64,000 nt of DNA from Thermoleptolyngbya sichuanensis A183 (GCF_013177315.1 NZ_CP053661.1:5456001-5520000), one strand, 5' to 3'. Counted from the first letter of the stretch, positions 36,540 to 45,229 are shown. The notes: a model not told the origin generated them from the sequence alone. Numbers and translations are program-made.

Positions 36540-37223
36540 TTAGCGAACGGCCTCCAGCAGCCGCGAAAAATAGAACTGCGTTTTGGCCATGGCGTTGCGC
36601 TTCACGATCCAACCCTGGCTTTCCAGCACGGCAACCACATCCGCCTCGCGGTGCAGGTAGGCGCGGGTGGCCTTACTGGGGCCGGGGAAAAAGTCGCCAA
36701 TTTTCTTGAGCAGACTGTAGGCCAGCGTCTTGGGCGCAAAGCTGAGCATCAGCCGCGACTCTGCTAGGGAACCCAGGTGGGCAATCATGCGCGCTGCGTC
36801 TTCCTGAGGATAGTGGATCAGCACGTCCAGGCAAACCACCGTATGATACTTGCCGCTGAGCGACTCCAGATCTTGCACGGCAAAGGTGGGATTGCCCGAC
36901 AGCCCCAGCGCCTCGGCTCGCTGCTTTGCTTCGCCCACCATCTTTTCAGAAATGTCGCTAGAGAAGACCGTTGCGCCCATCTGCGCCAGAGGAATGCTGA
37001 GGCTGCCCACGCCGCAGCCAGCATCGCAGATCGTCAGGGCGCTGGCGTTGTCGTCTTCTCTGATCCAGCCCAGTACGGTATCTACGGTTTGCTGGTGGCC
37101 TTTGCGGATATCAAGCTGGACTTTGTTGACCTCACCGTCGCCGTAGATGCGTCGCCAGCGGTCAAATCCGGTCGCGTTGAAATAGTCCCGGACGATGGTT
37201 TTGTCGTCGAGTGCGTTGGTCAT
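36540..37223 (-). CDS. chlM: Magnesium protoporphyrin IX methyltransferase
   Basis: 227 residues. ChlM transfers a methyl group from SAM to the C13 propionate of Mg-protoporphyrin IX in chlorophyll synthesis. YFNATGFDRWRRIYGDGEVNKVQLDIRKGH is a hallmark of this family. The SAM site is CDAGCGVGSLSIPLAQMGA, and VVCLDVLIHYPQEDAARM follows. The C-terminus KTQFYFSRLLEAVR is typical. It acts at the inner or thylakoid membrane. It lies 49 bp downstream of cpcS on the same strand, so co-transcription is likely. Confidence 0.96.
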   Translation of the reverse strand: MTNALDDKTIVRDYFNATGFDRWRRIYGDGEVNKVQLDIRKGHQQTVDTVLGWIREDDNASALTICDAGCGVGSLSIPLAQMGATVFSSDISEKMVGEAKQRAEALGLSGNPTFAVQDLESLSGKYHTVVCLDVLIHYPQEDAARMIAHLGSLAESRLMLSFAPKTLAYSLLKKIGDFFPGPSKATRAYLHREADVVAVLESQGWIVKRNAMAKTQFYFSRLLEAVR

Positions 37224-37272
37224 TCGGGGTTAGGGGTCAGGTTTAGAGATTAAAGACGGGAATTCAGGCAGG

Positions 37273-37797
37273 CTATTTTGCGCCGCCCATGCGAATTTCG
37301 GAGCAGAAGGTGGCCATGCTAAAGCCGCCGAAGCGCTTGAGGATGCTAGTTCGCAGGCGCAGGTTGGGGCTCGCAAACCAGAGGCGCTCTTCGGAATACA
37401 TGGTTTCGTATTCGGTGATGAGCGTTAGGGAGTTGTCGTCGCCCATGACGTAGCGGCCGGCCACGGGGGCCTTTTCGGCGTATCCCTGTTCGCGCAGCAT
37501 TTTGCCTTCGTTGGGCTGCTCGGCATCAGCGACAGGCACAATCACGGTGGAGCCTTCATGCTTTTCTTTGTCCCATTCCATCGTGCCGTCCCAGGTGACG
37601 CGGGCCCCACACAGCGCCAAGGCCGGGTCGATTTCGTATTGCTGGCACAGCGCAATGACAGCCGGGTCATCCTTGCTCAGCAAGTCGATGACGATGTCGG
37701 ACTTGCCGCTCTCGGTTTGCTTGAACGCCAGGTGATGGCTAGTGCGCTGAGAGAACCATTTGCCGCTGCTCTGTTCAAAAAATTCGACGATATCCAT
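37273..37797 (-). CDS. cpcS: Phycobiliprotein lyase, CpcS/CpeS type
   Basis: 174 residues with the lipocalin-like CpcS pattern: [35 protein letters not shown] at the N-terminus, then [43 protein letters not shown] and a C-terminal FCSEIRMG. CpcS-type enzymes attach phycocyanobilin to Cys-82-equivalent sites of allophycocyanin and phycocyanin beta subunits. The neighbourhood of heme oxygenase and chlM fits. Which phycobiliprotein it serves cannot be told from sequence. Confidence 0.93.
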   Translation of the reverse strand: MDIVEFFEQSSGKWFSQRTSHHLAFKQTESGKSDIVIDLLSKDDPAVIALCQQYEIDPALALCGARVTWDGTMEWDKEKHEGSTVIVPVADAEQPNEGKMLREQGYAEKAPVAGRYVMGDDNSLTLITEYETMYSEERLWFASPNLRLRTSILKRFGGFSMATFCSEIRMGGAK

Positions 37798-37960
37798 TGT
37801 TGTTTTGTGAGGATGAAAATCTGAGTTCTAGTAAAAACGAAACCTGGGCGGGCAGCGGCTTCACAGAGCGCGATGTCCTGCAACATTCCTTATCTTATAG
37901 CGATCGCCCCCCGCAATTTGCACCGTCTCTGGAAATCGCCGAAAGCGACGGCTGTTTAGC

Positions 37961-38010
37961 AATGTGCCTAAATGTGCCTAAATGTGCCTAAATGTACCTA
38001 AATGTGCCTA
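37961..38010. repeat. 10-bp tandem repeat, exactly 5 units
   Basis: aatgtgccta occurs five times head to tail (fourth unit aatgtaccta). The last unit contains the stop codon of the S8 protease gene, so the array starts within that gene's end. Nothing else is recognised in the gap to cpcS. Confidence 0.92.
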
Positions 38011-40212
38011 AAAGCCCAAATTTAACTGCCAGCTCAGCAGCCGCCCAACGTGCTGCGGCGCACAGTCCACCAGCCGCAGTTGCCACACGCCCCGGGCCGA
38101 GCGGTTTAGCACTGTCCGCAGGAGTGGCGTGGTTTGCAGTGTGTAGGTGGTTTGCAGGCGGGTGCGGCGGCCGAGGGTGCGGCTTTGCAGCAGAATGGGG
38201 TCGCCCTGGGGCGGCAGCAGCATAATTTCTAGGTCGCCCAGATAGCTGTGTTCCACGTCTACCGTGATCCGCAGGTCGCGCAGGGGGCGATCCGCGCGCT
38301 CCCCACGGGAATCGCCCTGCACTTGCAAAATGCTGGTTGCGCCGCGGGGGGTGTCGTCGGGGATGGCGACGGGCGTGGTGTTGGAAAGTGACTGCCATTC
38401 GCTGGGGGCGATCGCCGCTGACAGCCTGCGCCGCGCCGCCTCCACTGCCCGCGCCGCATTTACCTTGCCATAGCCAAACCACTTGGAATGGCCGCTGGCA
38501 TCATAGGTGCCAAAGCGCAATCCCAGTTGGGGGTCGGGATCGGGGTCCACGATTTTGTCGGCGGTTTCCTGCAAAATCTGCTTCACCTCTCGCGCCGTCA
38601 GGTCTGGATTGACCGACAGCACCAGCGCCGCCACCCCCGCCACCACCGGGCAGGCGCTCGACGTGCCGCCAAAGGTGTTGGTAAAGCTGCCCGGATCGTA
38701 GCCCGCTGCCCCCAGGCGATCGGTGGTGAACACGCCTACCCCCGGCAGGGCCGCCCGAATTTGTGGGCCCGTGTAGGTATAGCCCGTTTGGGGCAGCCAC
38801 ATCCCTGGGGGTGCGTTGTTGCTGGGGGCTGTCACGGAAATCGCGTCGCCCCAGTTGCTATAGGCGGCTTTTTTGTCGAGGCTGGTGCTAGCTGCCACGG
38901 CGATTACGTCGGGATGCACTGCAAATCCGTTGAGCCACTGGGTGTTGCCCCGCAGGACGTTGTTCACCCAGCCCTGCTCGTTGACGATGCCGCTGGTGGG
39001 GCGGTTGGCGTTGCCTGCTGCAAAGACGACGACGCAGCCCTTGCCGCCGCGCCCTTGGGTCGCCGCCCGGTTGATCGCCGCCCGCTGCCGCAGCGACAGG
39101 GGAAAGTAGGCCGCGCTGGCCCCCCAGCTACAGGAAACCACTGCGGCCCCTTTTTGCAGGGCCCAGTCAAACAGCGACTCGATCGCCTGGTCGTCTAGAA
39201 ACCCTGTGGTGCGGAGGGGCATCAGGCTGCATCCAGGGGCAACGCCAACGATGCCAAACTGGTTTTCTTCGGCGATCGCCACGCCCGCGCAGGCCGTGCC
39301 GTGGTTTTCGTGGGATGCTTCTGGCAGCGGCAGATTGGTTTGCAGCTTAAAGTCTCGCGGCTGCACGATTTTTCCTGGCCCCTGAAAGTCGGGATGGTTC
39401 AGATCAAACCCGTCGTCGGTGACAGCCACGACGACGGCCCGACTGCCCCGCGTCACGTCCCAGGCAGGTTCGACGGAAATGTGGGCCGTCGGCGCAATCT
39501 GGGAGCTGCCCTGGGTTTGCAGATACCACTGGCGGGGATATTCTGGCTCCTGGGGGCGATAAAGCTGCTGGGCGCGGATGACGATGTTGGGTTCCGCCAG
39601 CAGCACATCCGGGCGGCGCATGAGTTGGTTGGCCAGCTTGATCGGGTTTGCCCTGGCTTGCGGGGTTACCTCAAACACGTAGGTCTGGGGAATGCCGACG
39701 ACGGGCTGGGCGGGCTTGAGGCCCAATTCGAGGGCGATCGCCCCCATAGCTTCCGTCGTCACGCTATTAGCAAACTGCACCGTTAGCTCATCGGTCAGAT
39801 AGACCCGCGTTTGGGGATTTTGCGCCAGTTGATAGACATGGCTGGCAAAGGCAACGTACCGATGCGCCCTGGCCCGGTCGATCCCGGCATCTGCCTGCCC
39901 CGCTGCCGTTTTCACCTCGATCAAGTCCACCCCGGGAACCGGACGCAGGGATTCTACGTCTAGTTGCTGAACCCAGTCCTCCAGGGTGATCTCGGCGGGT
40001 GCGTCTGCGGTCGGGCGAAACGTAAAGCGATCGCCCAGCTTTTGCAGGCGCAGTTCCTCGCCGCCCCGCTGCAAAATCATGCCCTCCTGCTCTGCCAACA
40101 CGCCAGAGGCAGGCGGCATCGCGTCTACCGGATTGCCTTCTGCCTGAAAATCGGCCCCACCCCTCGGCGATAAACCGGAAGACGGGCGATCGGGTGGCAC
40201 AAATCCAGTCAT
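38008..40212 (-). CDS. Subtilisin-like S8 serine protease with P-domain
   Basis: 734 residues. After a 230-residue N-terminal region (with FEVTPQARANPIKLANQLMRRPDVLLAEPNIV, like an inhibitor/prodomain) come the catalytic motifs: Asp in VVAVTDDGFDLNHPDF, His in ENHGTACAGVAIA and Ser in FGGTSSACPVVAGVAAL. The last 120 residues form a proprotein-convertase P-domain (LRDLRITVDVEHSYLGDLEIMLLPPQGD and GVWQLRLVDCA). No signal peptide is visible, so localisation is unclear. Related cyanobacterial proteases such as PrcA are calcium-dependent. The stop codon falls in a 10-bp tandem repeat. Confidence 0.93.
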   Translation of the reverse strand: MTGFVPPDRPSSGLSPRGGADFQAEGNPVDAMPPASGVLAEQEGMILQRGGEELRLQKLGDRFTFRPTADAPAEITLEDWVQQLDVESLRPVPGVDLIEVKTAAGQADAGIDRARAHRYVAFASHVYQLAQNPQTRVYLTDELTVQFANSVTTEAMGAIALELGLKPAQPVVGIPQTYVFEVTPQARANPIKLANQLMRRPDVLLAEPNIVIRAQQLYRPQEPEYPRQWYLQTQGSSQIAPTAHISVEPAWDVTRGSRAVVVAVTDDGFDLNHPDFQGPGKIVQPRDFKLQTNLPLPEASHENHGTACAGVAIAEENQFGIVGVAPGCSLMPLRTTGFLDDQAIESLFDWALQKGAAVVSCSWGASAAYFPLSLRQRAAINRAATQGRGGKGCVVVFAAGNANRPTSGIVNEQGWVNNVLRGNTQWLNGFAVHPDVIAVAASTSLDKKAAYSNWGDAISVTAPSNNAPPGMWLPQTGYTYTGPQIRAALPGVGVFTTDRLGAAGYDPGSFTNTFGGTSSACPVVAGVAALVLSVNPDLTAREVKQILQETADKIVDPDPDPQLGLRFGTYDASGHSKWFGYGKVNAARAVEAARRRLSAAIAPSEWQSLSNTTPVAIPDDTPRGATSILQVQGDSRGERADRPLRDLRITVDVEHSYLGDLEIMLLPPQGDPILLQSRTLGRRTRLQTTYTLQTTPLLRTVLNRSARGVWQLRLVDCAPQHVGRLLSWQLNLGF

Positions 40213-40483
40213 AGGGGTTTACCTAACTTCAACAACAACGGCAAACTTAAACGGAACTTAAACGGCAGATTTACGGCAGATTTAATTAAGGCAGCGCAAG
40301 ATAACAGCGAACCTCCAGTACATAGCACAACTGGGTGACTTCGGTGCTTTTTGGTCACGAAGTTTAAGCAAAAATAAATAGACAAAGCATCCGAGTGGTA
40401 GTATTTACTCTGTGCATTCGCAGGTGCATTTGGTCAGGCTCACGTCTATTCTCTTCAAACTTCTCAAGTCTACGCAGAGGCCC
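40213..40483. other. Divergent promoter region with short repeats
   Basis: About 270 bp between the S8 protease and a secreted protein gene. Doubled elements aacttaaacgg and cagattta occur at about 40240-40285. No operator is recognised. Confidence 0.4.
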
Positions 40484-41152
40484 ATGGTATCTTTCAACGC
40501 CCTTTGTCCACGCTCTTTGACCTGGCTTTTGGCGATGCCCGCCGCAGTTGCGACTGCGCTCGTTCCAAGCGTCGGTGTCGCCCAAACGCCCAGCCCTGCT
40601 GACCCCGATGCGGGCTTGCAGCAGCTTGAGCCGGTTACCCCTGCAAACCCCAGCCTTCCGGCTCCCAATGTTACGCCTAGAAACCCCGATGACCTGCGCC
40701 CGCTGGCTCAGGATGGCAGCCTGTTGAGCGTGCGGGCGGGCCAACGGATGATGGAAGAAGCCCGCGCTGCGGTAGCCGTGCAAAACTATGATCTGGCCGT
40801 GCGGCGACTGCAAGAAGCCCGTCAGGTCTTTAACCAACTGTCTAACTTCTACCAAGAGCTACATAGCAGCTTTACAGCGATTGATAACCGCATCGCTGAC
40901 AGCCAGCGCCGCAGCGCTCTGGAAACAGCTCAACTGCGGGATGAAGCCACCTATCAGCTTGCCCTGGTTCACCGCGCCCAAAACAAGCCTGACCTGGCCG
41001 TGCCGCTGCTGGTGCAAATCGTTCGTAGCCAAAATCCCACTCGCGATTTAGGGCAGCGGGCCTATCGCCAGCTTTATGAACTGGGCTTTGTTGATTCGCC
41101 CTTCCCGCGCAGCCAAGATCCGGCTTCGACCTCCACTGCGCCTCGTCAGTAG
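40484..41152 (+). CDS. Hypothetical secreted helical protein
   Basis: 222 residues from the ATG at 40484, giving a signal peptide ([34 protein letters not shown]). A Pro-rich linker precedes a helical region ([48 protein letters not shown], then [32 protein letters not shown]) that resembles TPR or similar solenoid repeats. A periplasmic scaffold protein is likely; the family is not named. Upstream codons to 40412 do not form a better start. It lies ahead of the bolA gene with 146 bp between. Confidence 0.75.
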   Translation: MVSFNALCPRSLTWLLAMPAAVATALVPSVGVAQTPSPADPDAGLQQLEPVTPANPSLPAPNVTPRNPDDLRPLAQDGSLLSVRAGQRMMEEARAAVAVQNYDLAVRRLQEARQVFNQLSNFYQELHSSFTAIDNRIADSQRRSALETAQLRDEATYQLALVHRAQNKPDLAVPLLVQIVRSQNPTRDLGQRAYRQLYELGFVDSPFPRSQDPASTSTAPRQ

Positions 41153-41240
41153 GAAGGTGGTTGGAAGGCAGGATCAGCAGTTTCTTGGAGCGGCTCTTGA
41201 GGCAGCGTTTGAGACTGCCTATGGGGTCGCTTGGCTTTAG

Positions 41241-41276
41241 GACGCACAATGCTTTAAGGCAGCACAATGCTTTAGA
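41241..41276. repeat. 18-bp tandem duplication upstream of bolA
   Basis: gacgcacaatgctttaag and gcagcacaatgctttaga, imperfect head-to-tail copies that end about 20 bp before the bolA start. Confidence 0.75.
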
Positions 41277-41298
41277 CAGCACAGTAAGGAGCGCGGAG

Positions 41299-41556
41299 AT
41301 GATTAGTCCCAGCCAAGTAGAGGCAATGATTAAGGAAGCGATGCCCGACGCGCAGGTGCAGATTCAAGACTTGACGGGCGGTGGCGACCACTATCAAGCG
41401 ATTGTGGTGTCTTCAGCATTTGAGGGTAAGAGCCTGATTCAGCAGCACCAGTTGGTGTATCGTGCGGTTGGCCCGGCGATGGCATCGGAAGCCATTCACG
41501 CTCTCTCGCTGAAGACCTATACGCCCGAATCCTGGGCCGCAGGGCAGGCTTCATAA
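41299..41556 (+). CDS. bolA: BolA-family protein
   Basis: 85 residues from the ATG at 41299, preceded by AAGGA. The BolA fold is visible: [58 protein letters not shown] with the conserved His that can ligate a [2Fe-2S] cluster, then [12 protein letters not shown]. BolA proteins pair with monothiol glutaredoxins to bind and hand on Fe-S clusters. The next gene is exactly such a glutaredoxin, so the pair is very likely one operon. Confidence 0.95.
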   Translation: MISPSQVEAMIKEAMPDAQVQIQDLTGGGDHYQAIVVSSAFEGKSLIQQHQLVYRAVGPAMASEAIHALSLKTYTPESWAAGQAS

Positions 41557-41723
41557 CCCAGCCGAAATGAGCGCGGGGAGGTTCGCAGAGTTGAGCCTCC
41601 CCGCTACACTGTTAGCAGGATGGTTAGCTAGCAGGGTGGTTAGCAGGATGCGGAACTTGAGAAAGCCACGCATTTGAACTCTGTATCCTTCCCAACTCTT
41701 CAAAACTTTTTCTACACAAGACC

Positions 41724-42047
41724 ATGACTCCAGAACTCAAAGCAAAAATTGACGACCTGATTGCCCAAAACAAGATTCTGGTTTTCATGAAGGGCAATAA
41801 GCTGATGCCCCAGTGCGGCTTTTCTAACAACGTTGTGCAAATTTTGAATTCCCTCGGTGTGCCCTACGAAACGGTAGATGTGCTGGAAGACTATGAGATT
41901 CGGCAGGGCATCAAGGAATATTCGAGCTGGCCGACGATTCCCCAGGTATATATCAATGGGGAATTTATTGGCGGCTCGGACGTGATGATCGAGCTATACC
42001 AGCAGGGCGAACTTCAGCAAAAAGTCGAGGTGGCGCTCGCGTCTTAG
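41724..42047 (+). CDS. grxD: Monothiol glutaredoxin (Grx4/GrxD type)
   Basis: 107 residues with the CGFS active site ([14 protein letters not shown]) that defines monothiol glutaredoxins, then [29 protein letters not shown], the glutathione-binding region. It carries a [2Fe-2S] cluster between two subunits or with BolA and serves Fe-S trafficking and iron sensing. It is 167 bp after bolA. The gap contains a short repeat (gttagcaggatggttagc and relatives). Confidence 0.97.
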   Translation: MTPELKAKIDDLIAQNKILVFMKGNKLMPQCGFSNNVVQILNSLGVPYETVDVLEDYEIRQGIKEYSSWPTIPQVYINGEFIGGSDVMIELYQQGELQQKVEVALAS

Positions 42048-42079
42048 GATGGATGCTGCATTGAGCGATCGCCCCTAAG

Positions 42080-42100
42080 CTTGAGAGTATAGCTCTCAAG
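42080..42100. other. Perfect hairpin between grxD and the next gene
   Basis: CTTGAGAG (42080-42087) and CTCTCAAG (42093-42100) with a 5-base loop. It is followed by AGAAAAATC, so not a T-run terminator on the plus strand. It lies 22 bp before the start of the next gene. Confidence 0.5.
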
Positions 42101-42122
42101 AGAAAAATCTCCAGGGAAAAGT

Positions 42123-42875
42123 ATGACCGAGCCAGGGAACTCCCGGTTTTGTGTTCAAGATGTGGTTCACAATGTGAGCGAGGCGATCGCCAGCGCAGTC
42201 TCTTCAGCCAGTACCGTCGCTGCTACCGTTGCTGATACCGCAGTCAGCACGGCGGAAGCGGCCGTGAGAACGGTTGTGCCTGATGCCCACAACTGGGTTG
42301 AACGGGGTACGGAAACGGTTGGCCGCATTGCCACGCCGATTGCGGAAAATCCGCTGATTAAGGGCGCGACCCAAGTGCCGGGGCTAAAGTGGCTGCTGGC
42401 ATCCTTGGGGCAGGTTAGCCTGACGGAAGTGCGGACGGATGTTGCCGCCCTCCAGCAGCAGTATCCTGCCGAAACGCCCCGACAGTTGGCGCGACGCATC
42501 ATCTCCGATACGGCCATGAAAGCAGCGGGCATTGGTTTGGCGACCAACATCGCACCCCCAATTGCGTTGGGTCTTTTAGGCATTGAGATTGCGGCGATCA
42601 GCGCCCTCCAGGCAGGTATGATTTACCGAATCGCCGCTGTCTATGGCTTTGAGCTAGAAGATCCGGCGCGGCGGGGCGAGGTGATGACACTGTGGGGCGT
42701 GTCGAGCAGCAGTTCTGGCGTGGTGAAGGCGGGAGTCAGCCTGGTGGAAGCCATTCCCTTTGCCGGGCCAGCCGTCAGCATTGGGAGCAATGCCTCACTC
42801 CTCTACGGATTGGGATACGCCGCAGTTCGCTTCTACGAGAACAAGCTGGCAAAGGGCGATCGCCCCAACTCTTAA
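42123..42875 (+). CDS. EcsC-like membrane-associated protein
   Basis: 250 residues. An Ala/Val/Thr-rich amphipathic N-terminal helix (SEAIASAVSSASTVAATVADTAVSTAEAAVRTV) precedes a core with two apolar segments (AAGIGLATNIAPPIALGLLGIEIAAISALQAGMIYRIAAVYG and SSGVVKAGVSLVEAIPFAGPAVSIGSNASLLYGLGYA). The pattern recalls EcsC/DUF697-type proteins. Function is unknown. It follows grxD by 75 bp with a hairpin between. A miniature element begins 17 bp after the stop. Confidence 0.72.
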   Translation: MTEPGNSRFCVQDVVHNVSEAIASAVSSASTVAATVADTAVSTAEAAVRTVVPDAHNWVERGTETVGRIATPIAENPLIKGATQVPGLKWLLASLGQVSLTEVRTDVAALQQQYPAETPRQLARRIISDTAMKAAGIGLATNIAPPIALGLLGIEIAAISALQAGMIYRIAAVYGFELEDPARRGEVMTLWGVSSSSSGVVKAGVSLVEAIPFAGPAVSIGSNASLLYGLGYAAVRFYENKLAKGDRPNS

Positions 42876-42892
42876 CACTCTCTAATTCGCTC

Positions 42893-43012
42893 TAAGTAGA
42901 TAGACCAGATTAAAAAACAGATCCTGAACCCTGCGCCGCCCGCTGCGCGGGCGGCGCAGGGTCTTTGGGTTTTATATTTTGGGTTTTATATTTATTGATG
43001 TCCACCTACTTA
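42893..43012. mobile_element. 120-bp miniature element, family B copy 1
   Basis: Ends TAAGTAGATAGAC (42893-42905) and GTCCACCTACTTA (43000-43012) are imperfect inverted repeats. Inside is a strong palindrome around ACCCTGCGCCGCCCG and CGGGCGGCGCAGGGT. A 14-bp unit ttgggttttatatt is duplicated in the right part. A second copy of identical total length is at 60938. No coding capacity. Confidence 0.85.
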
Positions 43013-43043
43013 GTTTTTGATCTAGCCCCTGCTCGCCGCTATC

Positions 43044-43183
43044 AGAGCTAATTTGTAAAGGAGCCTGAAAGCCTTGTTAATCAAGGATTTCCGAGAAACC
43101 GCTTTTCCTGGGCAAACATGACCTCAAAGCCACACATGCCAAGAGTTTCAGGCTTCTTAAGATTTGCTTCATAAATTAGCTCT
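43044..43183. repeat. Inverted-repeat element adjoining MITE B copy 1
   Basis: AGAGCTAATTT (43044-43054) pairs with AAATTAGCTCT (43173-43183), and GCCTGAAA (43063-43070) with TTTCAGGC (43146-43153). About 140 bp, no gene inside. It could be a third miniature element or an IS relic. Only one copy is in the window, though AGGAGCCTGAAA also occurs at about 19994-20005 on the minus strand. Confidence 0.5.
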
Positions 43184-43268
43184 CAGGGCGATCGCTCGAC
43201 GATGGCCAAACAACTGCAAAAGTGTCTGCTGTGGATGGAAACTCAGTAGCATAGAAGGGCTTGGCACA

Positions 43269-43310
43269 TTGTTTCTCACCCTTTGTTTCTCACCGTTTGT
43301 CTCTCACCGT
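43269..43310. repeat. 14-bp tandem repeat, 3 units, reaching the fraD start codon
   Basis: ttgtttctcaccct, ttgtttctcaccgt and ttgtctctcaccgt; the third copy supplies the first two bases of the GTG start at 43309. Confidence 0.85.
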
Positions 43311-44334
43311 GCCAGAGCTACCGATTTTACCCATTGGCAACGGCCGTTTCTCTGTGAAAGAACTGCTCGACGAACTCTGGAATCAGTTGCGACCGCCCCG
43401 GACGTTTTCCTGGCAAACGCTGGTGCTACTGAGCCTGTTTTCCTGGGCGCTGTCTATTCTGGTTGAAACGCTGATTCTCAAGGATTTGCTGTCGCGGTTT
43501 GGCTGGCTGTTTCTGACGGTCGGGGTTGGCTGGGCGCTGTCGGGCAACAAGCTGAATATCCTGGGACTGGAAATCCAAACTGGCCCGTGGATCACGGGGG
43601 CGCTGGCTTGTGTGGTGCTGTTTGCGGGATGGGTGGGCGATTTGGGGCGCGTGGCGTGGGTCAGTTGGCCAATCTTTTCGGCAATTTCAGCGGCAGTGCC
43701 CCACTTTTTTCCCCGGTTTACCTTCAGCATCCCCGACCCCAAGGTGCGGCAAGACCTGATCTTGCGGGCAGTGCTGGCGGGCACCATGAGCTGCTGGATT
43801 CAGTTTCATTTTGTGGTGCAGGATTGGCTGCGCGACTATCCGACCCTGTTGTCGGACGATTTTCGGCGGAGTGCCTTTGTGGTGCGGTTGGACGAGGAGC
43901 AGCACGACCCCAGCCGCAGCGTACCCCGTGCGGAACTACTGATGAATCTGGTGGAGGGCTATATCAGGGGATCGCTGGAAGGAATTCCCTGGAGCGACAC
44001 CGAGCGCTGGCTAATTGCGCTGGATCAGCAAATTCCAGAACTGCAAAGGCAGGTCTTTGCATGGGCAAACCCATCCGCAACCAGGGGATTGCCGGAGGAT
44101 GCGCTCTGGCGATTTAGCGCGGTGGTGCCTCCGGGCGAGCCGGAATATACCCTGCGGCTGCGGATGCTCTGGACGGGCCCGACCAGCACCAATTTTCCCT
44201 ATGTCTATGAAAAGGCTTGCCTGATTTCTCAGGTTACGCCGCCGCTAGGTGCAGGCGAAGTGGTAGCGGGTGCGCCGCTGACGCGGGTGGAATGCAATCC
44301 CTTTCGGCGCATTTCGCTGGCGCAACCGCCGTAA
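43309..44334 (+). CDS. fraD: FraD-like (DUF5357) septal membrane protein
   Basis: 341 residues from the GTG at 43309. About five membrane helices lie between residues 35 and 175, followed by a soluble C-terminal domain of 160 residues with RAELLMNLVEGYIRGSLEGIPW, ending RVECNPFRRISLAQPP. Length and layout match the DUF5357 group that includes FraD, a septal-junction protein needed for filament integrity and cell-cell diffusion in Nostoc. No N-terminal coiled coil is obvious. The next gene is a FraE-like permease, as in the Nostoc fraC-fraD-fraE run; no fraC is seen upstream. The TTG at 43261 is an alternative start inside the repeat. Confidence 0.75.
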   Translation: MPELPILPIGNGRFSVKELLDELWNQLRPPRTFSWQTLVLLSLFSWALSILVETLILKDLLSRFGWLFLTVGVGWALSGNKLNILGLEIQTGPWITGALACVVLFAGWVGDLGRVAWVSWPIFSAISAAVPHFFPRFTFSIPDPKVRQDLILRAVLAGTMSCWIQFHFVVQDWLRDYPTLLSDDFRRSAFVVRLDEEQHDPSRSVPRAELLMNLVEGYIRGSLEGIPWSDTERWLIALDQQIPELQRQVFAWANPSATRGLPEDALWRFSAVVPPGEPEYTLRLRMLWTGPTSTNFPYVYEKACLISQVTPPLGAGEVVAGAPLTRVECNPFRRISLAQPP

Positions 44335-44430
44335 AATCGGAATGCGGCGCGAACTGCCGGTGGGGTTGATGGGTGATACGCTTGCAGACGACAGGCGAGT
44401 GGGCTTGGGACGTAAGGGAGTAAGGAGACG

Positions 44431-45210
44431 GTGAATCTCGGTCGCGTGTGGGTGATTGCCGTGAATGTGTTTCGTGAGGTGATTCGCGATCGCATTCTGT
44501 ATTTGCTGGGCGTGTTTGCGATCGCGCTGGTGTCGATCGCCGCGCTGCTGCCCGAAGTGGCGGCGGGCACGGAGCTAAAGATTTTGCTAGACGTGGGGCT
44601 GGCGGCTATCGGTCTGACAGGGCTGGTGATTGCCATTTTCGTCGGCACGGGCCTGGTGAACAAAGAAATCGAGAAGCGCACGGTTTATGTGCTGATTGCC
44701 AAACCCGTTAGCAAGGCAGAATTCATTCTGGGCAAGCATTTGGGTCTATCAGCCGTGCTGGCTGTGCTGGTGACCGCCATGACGCTGATTTTCGTGGCAG
44801 TGGTGAGCTTTTATCGAGCGCCCTTTCCGCTGGCGAGCATCTTGATTGCGGCGCTGTTCCAGTTTTTGGAACTCTCGCTGATGGTGGCGGTGGCGATTTT
44901 GTTTGGCGTGTTCACCAGTTCCCTGCTGGCGATCGCCCTTACGGTGGGCATTTACCTCATGGGTCACTTTAGCCGTGATCTGGTCAGCCTGGGCAATCTC
45001 AGCCAGAATCCGGTGATGGAGCGGATAACGCAGGGACTCTACCTGCTGCTACCTGACCTGGCTCGGCTCAATTTGAAAAACCAGGCAGTGTATGGCTTGG
45101 CGGCTCTGCCTCCTGCATCAGAACTGTGGGCCAACGCAGCCTACGGGGTGCTGTATACGGCGCTGCTGCTGGCGATCGCCACGGTCATCTTTTCTCGCCG
45201 CCAGTTTTAA
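44431..45210 (+). CDS. ABC-2-type transporter permease (FraE-like)
   Basis: 259 residues from a GTG start: MNLGRVWVIAVNVFREVIRDRILYLLGVFAIALVSIAALLP. Six membrane helices are predicted by eye, with the signature GLVNKEIEKRTVYVLIAKPVSKAEFILGKHLGL between helices 2 and 3, typical of ABC-2 permeases. No ATPase gene is adjacent. Its place directly after the FraD-like gene, and its length, fit FraE (about 260 residues), which is needed for filament integrity and heterocyst function in Nostoc. The gap to fraD is 96 bp. Confidence 0.82.
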   Translation: MNLGRVWVIAVNVFREVIRDRILYLLGVFAIALVSIAALLPEVAAGTELKILLDVGLAAIGLTGLVIAIFVGTGLVNKEIEKRTVYVLIAKPVSKAEFILGKHLGLSAVLAVLVTAMTLIFVAVVSFYRAPFPLASILIAALFQFLELSLMVAVAILFGVFTSSLLAIALTVGIYLMGHFSRDLVSLGNLSQNPVMERITQGLYLLLPDLARLNLKNQAVYGLAALPPASELWANAAYGVLYTALLLAIATVIFSRRQF

Positions 45211-45229
45211 CCGCGTCCCGCGATCTCTC

